Shown here piece by piece: positions 6,126 to 10,952 of a stretch of 10,952 nucleotides of DNA. Each line of letters begins with the position of its first letter. Within the stretch, counting starts at the first letter, position 1. The position numbers were made by a program, and so were the translations under genes. The notes beneath the pieces are model-generated. The model made no database searches. It had not been told where the DNA came from and worked only from the letters and a program-made list of their open reading frames with translations. Location of the stretch: NCBI GenBank assembly GCA_003550305.1, contig QKYT01000244.1:46922-57873 (forward strand), written 5' to 3'. This DNA is from Glomus cerebriforme. Its lineage: Eukaryota > Glomeromycota > Glomeromycetes > Glomerales > Glomeraceae.

Positions 6126-7535
6126 CTAATTACGACCATCATAATAATTATTAGGATCATAAAAGAGACGAGGAGGAATAGGCGGTGGAGGTTGATTTCT
6201 TGGATCAGATACAGGAGGTGGTCTAACCTGAGGATGTGGTTGTAGATGAGAATTTCTAGGAGGTGGACGTTGATATACTTGTGCAGAAGATGGTTGTGAT
6301 GGATAGGTAGGTTGTTGTGGGAAAAATTGAATATGTTGTGATGTAGGAGATGGATCAGTATAACGTGAAGGACGTGGAGCAATATAATATGGACCACCGC
6401 TTGGATATTGAGATTGTTGAATTGTACCAGGAGAAGTAAATAAAGTTGGACGAGTTGGAGGATTAGGTTCAGTACTATGTAATAAACCTTCAGTTGATGA
6501 TAATGAGTAACTATTAGATAATCTATCAGATGAAGATTGTGAATAACTACTAGGTAATCTATCAGATGATGATTGTGAATAACTACTAAGTAATCTATCA
6601 GATGATGATTGTGAATAACTACTAGGTAATCTATCAGACGATGATTGTGAATAACTATTAGGTAATCTTTGAACAGGTATTCCTCGTGAATAATTACTAG
6701 ACAATCTTTGAGGAGTTGATTGAGAATTAATATTTGATAATCCTTGAGTCGTTGTTTGTGAATAATTACTAGATAATCTTTGAGGAGTTGATTGAGAATT
6801 TATATTAGATAATCCTTGAGTTATTGTTTGTGAATTATTACTAGATAATCTTGATCTTGAAGTTGGAGCCTCATTTCCTGGTGAAGGTTGAGGTTGATGA
6901 GCAGATTTTTCTTGGTCTGTTAAACTTGAAAGACTTTCTAATCTACGTTCCCTCTCCATTTTTTTAGATCTTACTCTATACCAATACCAAATTAATAAAC
7001 ATCCAAATATAAATATTAATATAGCAACCCCTATTGAAACTATCATTACTACATTATGAGGTTTTTGAGGAACATCATTTATCGGTGGACCAAATGTATA
7101 ACCAAAATTTTGACAAGATTTTTGATAATCCGTAAAGTCTGCAGCTTTTATATTAGAATTTCCATTTGAATAACATGATATACAAGATGACAGAGTATCG
7201 TAAACATTTTGACTACACATACACTTTGCTAAATTACCATCTAAAAAAAAAAATAAATAAATTGAAATAAAAAAAATAAAATTATTATTATTATTTTTTT
7301 TTTAAAGAAAAAAAGGTCAAAATAAATATCTCTTACTATCAACACTATATTCAAATGTTTGAACATTATCGGGCGGAGGAGAAAATGCTCCACCACAAGG
7401 ATTTAATAAGTTATTTAATATTACACAAGGAGAATCATTTTGTGAAGAACAATTTGAATTTTGAGCATAAACAACATTCTTTGAATTTATTATCGATAAT
7501 AATAATAAAAATAATAATAATATAGAAGAATCCAT
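6126..7535 (-). CDS. Type I single-pass membrane protein with Cys-rich ectodomain and repeat-bearing proline-rich tail (two exons)
   Basis: Exons 7337-7535 and 6126-7240 join across a 96-nt intron to give 437 residues. Splicing is needed, because exon 1 otherwise stops soon after the donor, and the joint reads smoothly (SVD-NGNLAKCMCSQNVYD). Residues 1-24 form a signal peptide, with likely cleavage after VYA. The ectodomain (25-129) has eight Cys, including KCMC..VYDTLSSCISC and a later SCQ. That spacing recalls a CxCN..YSLxxACxxCQ arrangement in many uncharacterised fungal single-pass proteins (from memory). Residues 130-154 are the membrane helix, followed by basic RVRSKK, so the tail is cytosolic. 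The tail carries ten ~12-residue repeats (197-317), then a Pro/Gln/Ser-rich segment ending in PPPPIPPRLF, an SH3-ligand-like motif. The start has A at -3 and G at +4. It may be a surface sensor or scaffold, but no enzymatic domain is visible. Confidence 0.85.
6489..6851 (-). repeat. 36-nt in-frame tandem repeat array (10 units)
   Basis: The coding strand repeats a unit of about 36 nt encoding [R/G]L-x-[SN]-x-[YN]-SQ-[ST]-x-[ST]-x. The first four units alternate between RLSSNYSQTTTQ-like and GLSNINSQSTPQ types, forming 24-residue dimers. A 13-residue unit (RLSSNYSRGIPVQ) follows. Then come nearly identical RLPSSYSQSSSD units and a diverged last unit. The array keeps the frame. The Ser/Tyr-rich, disordered unit could be a phosphorylation platform (inference). 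Confidence 0.9.
7241..7336 (-). other. Intron of the type I membrane protein gene
   Basis: The donor is GTAAGA and the acceptor is TTTTTTTAG after a long T-run. It is 96 nt, phase 1. It contains an ATT/AAT microsatellite near 7280-7293. Confidence 0.85.
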
Positions 7536-8260
7536 TTTTAAGAAAAAAAAAATTATTTAGTTTAGGTTTTTTTTTTTACAAAAAAATTTAATATGGGGGA
7601 AATTGAATAATCGAATGTCAATTTATATTATTTGTGTCGATTAATGCAAGACAGAACTTTAAGGGAACGGTAATTTTCAAAAATAGGATAGTTATTTTAA
7701 TCAACCAATCAAAACCTGCATGATCAACGTGCCAAACTATTTATAAGTAAACTTATGTAATTTACAAATGAAAGACAACATTTAATTCTTCTTTAACGCA
7801 TGGTCTTTACTTTTAAGAATAATTTTTTTACGATATTGAATATGAATCTTTTTGTTACGTTTTCACTCATAACAGTCATCAATCACGACAATATAATTGT
7901 TCTAAACCAAATTGGGATTGTTAACTCCAAAATTTCGGAGTTCGGAGTCTTATCAATCAGATTGATGGATAAATCCGGATATTATATAAGTTCTATGCAT
8001 AATAAAGAGAGTATTACATAAAGTCTTTTTTTGAATTTTGTGAATTCTACATCCTTTTTTTTTTCTGCAAGATTTTTTAGCGTATTTGTTTTTTTTTCGT
8101 TAATCAACTTATAAGGCAAAGATTTATTGATCGAGGCGCTTCGGTAACAATCACCGATAAGATTCGGGAATAGTTTTACGGTTAAAAATATATATATACC
8201 TATGCATTTATACTAATATATTTAAATAATACCAAGTATTACTTTTATGGTAGTTTATAA
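7536..8260. other. Intergenic region upstream of the type I membrane protein gene
   Basis: The minus strand has TTATAAATAG near 7738-7747, about 200 nt upstream of the ATG at 7535, a possible TATA element. A 73-codon plus-strand frame (7800-8021) has no recognisable motif and I leave it uncalled. The rest is homopolymer-rich with no gene found. Confidence 0.4.
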
Positions 8261-8283
8261 TAAGGGATGAAAATTCGGAATAA

Positions 8284-8601
8284 AATCGGAATTTCCGGAA
8301 TTTTATTTTCCAAAATCAAGTATTGGTAATTTCATTTTCCGAATCATCATTAGAAAATATAAAAACGGGGCTTGTCATTAAACATTTTAAACATTACAAT
8401 GATTTATTCGATTTTTATAGCAAATTTAGTAAGCATTCATTTACAAGAAATTCTTTTTATCGAATTTCGAATTTCCGAGTAACTTTCATCGAGAATTTCT
8501 GCAAAGAATTCAAGGAGTTCTTAACGTCTTTTCACTTTCATAAGAAATATTATAATGAATTATATAAATCGATAAAATTTATTTTCCATATACAATAAAT
8601 C
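8284..8601 (+). pseudogene. Coding-like open frame without a start codon, unknown family
   Basis: A frame of about 105 codons stays open up to TAA at 8599-8601, long for this base composition, but holds no ATG. It encodes a Phe/Lys/Ser-rich stretch with pieces such as SLENIKTGLVIKHFKHYND and ENFCKEFKEFLTSF. Just upstream is GGGATGAAAATTCGG with iterated CGGAATT blocks (8274-8303), which resembles the start of some hAT-type elements, so this could be inside a decayed DNA transposon. No matching right end was established. I do not recognise the protein. Confidence 0.25.
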
Positions 8602-9975
8602 AAATTTGTAATTATGCTTTACGTAAAATATTGAACTCTTTAAATTAAATAATTTATCCCTTAACCATTTTTTATTCATTAAAAATTCTAAAAATATATC
8701 CGTTAAATATTATTATATTAAAATAAATTTATTATTTTAATAAAAATTCTATTAATAAATTTTTATTGAGGCGCTGAATCACCTGAATGTGTAATCAAAA
8801 AAAAATATATAATAACTGTCTAGAAAGGTCGAAAAATACGGCTTACTTACATATCAACTTTAAAAAGAAATTTTCCGTTTTTTCCGTTGAATATCCCAAA
8901 TGTTCTTTTTTCATTAAGCTAACTAAAATTTTACATTAATGCGTTCAGTATAGACATTTTTCCAAATTTATTATGGATCATCTGATATTCTGATATAAAA
9001 AAACGGCTAAAAAAAATATATGTTGTATTACGTAAAATAATTATATCACATGACAATAATAATATGTGACAATATGCAATTATTAATCATACTATTATCA
9101 CGAGAATTATGCATTATAAATTCCTGCACAGTTTTATTAAATTTAATTAAGTATTTTGGCATTTTCTAAATTCTTTAGAAAAGGAAAATTTTTTATTTAA
9201 TTATTCCTAAATTGAAAATAAATGAAATACTGATAAGATGTATCAATTATATCATTTATTAGATCTTGCATAAATTAAACGTTTTAGATAAAAATCCTGG
9301 TAAGTTTGTTGGTCACAAGTTATATTATGTACCGAAAATCTTTTAATTCAAGTTTCGTTAAATATTAATTATTATTTTTTTTAGTTAGTAAAATAAATGA
9401 TCAACAGTTCAACCGTGTGACTGGGACAAAAAAGTACGAATTACGGTAAAATTTTAATTTTTCACAACATAAATTTTTCGTTATTTATTTTTCCACCTTT
9501 TAAAAAGTAACATGTCAAGTTTATAATAGGTGAAATGGGGTTTGTCTTTATCCGTTATAGTATATGGTATAAGGGCGGTCTTTTTGTGGCCAAACAACGT
9601 AAGGCTGGGATAAAAAGTCCTATGTTTGTATTTGTAACCTCTAATTAATTAAAATTATAATATATACAGCGATCAATCCCTTGATTGGTACGCATTGTAA
9701 CAATTTTTCGTACTACTGTGTATCTGTAAAATAAATCATATATCCCGCAATTTTTTGAAAATTTTTCTTTAGCTTTTTTGCACTCTTTTCCTTCTATTTT
9801 ATATGTAAAGAAAAAAAATCATTTCATAAAGCGTTATCGTTCGATTTTTTCGTCCTTTACGCTCTTCATTCTTTTTTTTATAACAATAATTTTCCCTCCT
9901 TTCTTTTTTTTTTTTTTATCTAATTTTCCTCAATTTTCTTGGTTTGGACTTTTAATGCTGTGTTTTTGGTAAATA
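8602..9975. other. Long AT-rich intergenic region, nothing recognised
   Basis: About 1.4 kb contains no frame that I can support. There is a small inverted pair near 9046-9070 (TCACAT and ATGTGA) and a pyrimidine-rich stretch at 9860-9960 before the plus-strand gene at 10064. The word GAGGCGCT occurs at 8767 and also at 8133 in the preceding region. No tRNA or transposon end was established. Confidence 0.5.
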
Positions 9976-10000
9976 ATTATTATATATTATATATTTCTAT
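9976..10000 (+). promoter_or_regulatory. Candidate TATA element of the 10064 gene
   Basis: An alternating TATATATTATATATTT run lies about 65-85 nt upstream of the ATG at 10064 and follows a pyrimidine-rich stretch, a common fungal promoter layout. Confidence 0.3.
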
Positions 10001-10063
10001 TTTCAAAGTTTTAAAAAAAATAACATAAATATACTTATACATACTTTCTTTAAAGTTATAAAA

Positions 10064-10952
10064 ATGACTTTTGCTAAAGTTATGCGACTTGGAGAACAAA
10101 CTTATAGATTACAAAAGCGTCAGAAAGGTTAGTATAGTTTATAGAAATTTGTTACTCAATGATTATCATTCGAGTATAAAATAGTTATATAAAGTTAGTC
10201 TATAATATATTATAAATTGATTAAATAAGCAACCATATATCGTATTTATTAATCAATAAAAACAATTTTCGTTAAACAGCACCGGTCAACAACAATAATA
10301 TTCCAAAGAACAATCCTCCAAATAGTAATGTTCCTAAACAGACAGAAACATTTTTACAACCTTTTCCTACTGTACCTCCAGTTTTAAACAATAATAAAAC
10401 AATAAATAGTGATCCAAATTTACAAAACTCCAGTGATGGCAATATTAGTGGAGCTGAAATGCTCGGGCTTGCCGCAGGAGCTTTGGTTGTTATTGGTCTA
10501 ATTGGATTATTTATTAGGAAGAAAATAGTTGGAGATCGTACTAGAGAAGTGAAAATAACCGAATATGAGAAAGCTACGGAAAAGCCTCCTCGCCCTCCTC
10601 GTCCTTCACAATATTTGAGAGATGCATCAAACACGGGAGAAAACTCACCATCAATGATAAATCAAAATTCACCTCTTGATTCTCCTCGATCGTTCAGTTC
10701 ACAACAAACATCAACCTCGTACAGAGGACCATCTCAAGATGATGATGATTCATATTTATTACAATCATCCAAGCAAAAAGAACTACCATATCCACCAAAT
10801 TCATACAGAGGAACATCAAAAGATGATGATTTACCATATTTACCACAATCATCATCCAATCTTAATTCCCAGAAAAGTCCATCATCATCACAAAATGATG
10901 GTTTACCACATTTACCACAATCATCATTAAGAGATCCATCATATACACAATC
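10064..10952 (+). CDS. Single-pass membrane protein with proline-rich repeat tail (two exons, 3' partial)
   Basis: Exon 10064-10127 joins exon 10280 onward, giving 245 residues before the window ends. Without splicing, TAG follows the donor immediately. The joint reads RLQKRQK-APVNNNN and keeps the long frame. Residues 22-81 are Asn/Pro-rich with potential N-glycosylation sites (NKT, NSS, NIS). Residues 82-101 (MLGLAAGALVVIGLIGLFIR) form a membrane helix, followed by basic KK. The tail has PPRPPRPS, a possible SH3 ligand, and an imperfect repeat of SYRGxSxDDD...LxQSS at 84-nt and 72-nt spacing. The first exon is hydrophilic, with no signal peptide although an extracellular N-terminus is implied. 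A further upstream exon may be missing, or the true start may differ. No family is recognised; a surface-associated scaffold or sensor is a guess. Confidence 0.7.
10128..10279 (+). other. Intron of the 10064 membrane protein gene
   Basis: The donor is GTTAGT and the acceptor is TTAAACAG. It is 152 nt, phase 1, and AT-rich. The reading frame is consistent on both sides. Confidence 0.75.
10721..10930 (+). repeat. Imperfect in-frame repeats in the cytosolic tail
   Basis: ACAGAGGA recurs at 10721 and 10805, and TTTA(C/T)(C/T)ACAATCATC at 10755, 10839 and 10911. Spacings of 84 and 72 nt are multiples of three. The units encode SYRGxSxDDD and LPxLPQSS blocks. Confidence 0.65.

Noticed and set aside
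6017..6397. 126-codon His/Leu-rich minus-strand frame
   Set aside because: It is a shifted-frame shadow of the proline-rich tail of the real gene.
7800..8021. 73-codon plus-strand ATG frame with a TATA-like element 60 nt upstream
   Set aside because: The composition does not look coding, no domain or clear signal peptide is seen, and the TATA-like site could equally belong to the minus-strand gene.
8133..8774. GAGGCGCT at 8133 and 8767 considered as ends of one element
   Set aside because: The two copies are in direct orientation with little shared flank and no duplication, so they cannot be inverted ends of one transposon.
9778..9972. Phe-rich 64-codon frame considered as a signal-peptide exon for the 10064 gene
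   Set aside because: It has no usable ATG before its end, and it is simply a T-rich promoter tract.
10272..10634. 120-codon minus-strand frame
   Set aside because: It is antisense to the second exon of the 10064 gene, whose plus-strand frame is longer and has a coherent membrane protein layout.
10676..10930. 84-codon His-rich plus-strand frame
   Set aside because: It is a shifted-frame reading of the repeat-rich tail of the 10064 gene.
1..10952. CRISPR array, bacterial operon or ribosomal RNA gene
   Set aside because: No regularly spaced repeats with unique spacers, no bacterial gene signals and no conserved rRNA segments were seen; introns and polyA-type retroelements indicate a eukaryote.

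Overview
The window looks like accessory sequence from a very AT-rich filamentous fungus. An arbuscular mycorrhizal fungus of the Rhizophagus type (Glomeromycotina) fits best. The reasons are extreme AT bias, short GT-AG introns, proteins rich in Asn, Ser, Gln and Ile, a decayed BTB-domain copy of the kind multiplied in that lineage, and many small transposon remnants. Species assignment is inference; no search was run.

Positions 1-3820 are a transposon-rich area without an intact gene. In order it holds: a ~170-bp tandem duplication with A-rich blocks (1-290); a short retroposed 3' end flanked by a 15-bp target-site duplication (468-690); a frameshifted BTB/POZ relic (1341-1640); a 194-bp inverted-repeat element with a perfect 6-bp target duplication (1675-1868), which interrupts a coding-like frame that becomes open again if the element and one target copy are removed; a 5'-truncated LINE with a perfect 15-bp target duplication and a TAAA tail (1963-2533); a short coding-like relic (3188-3322); and a 436-bp pogo/Tc1-like MITE with 25-bp inverted repeats and a TA duplication (3383-3818).

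Positions 4376-7535 hold two genes on the minus strand. The first in transcription order (6126-7535) is a two-exon type I membrane protein. It has a signal peptide, a Cys-rich ectodomain, one membrane helix, ten 12-residue repeats in the tail and a proline-rich SH3-ligand-like C-terminus. The second (4450-5430) is a single-exon LRAT-family (NlpC/P60-like) protein with the His-His-Cys active-site pattern and a C-terminal membrane anchor, so it is probably a lipid-acting acyltransferase or phospholipase.

Positions 7536-10063 are mostly featureless AT-rich sequence with one coding-like relic (8284-8601). From 10064 the plus strand carries the start of a two-exon single-pass membrane protein with a proline-rich, repeat-bearing tail, cut by the window edge. 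It shares its layout (short ectodomain, one helix, long disordered tail with PxxP motifs) with the 6126-7535 protein, but I see no sequence relationship. Together the three genes suggest membrane and cell-surface functions, but nothing shows that they work in one pathway. I did not find a clear new multi-gene system. The most unusual part is the nested insertion history at 1341-2548.
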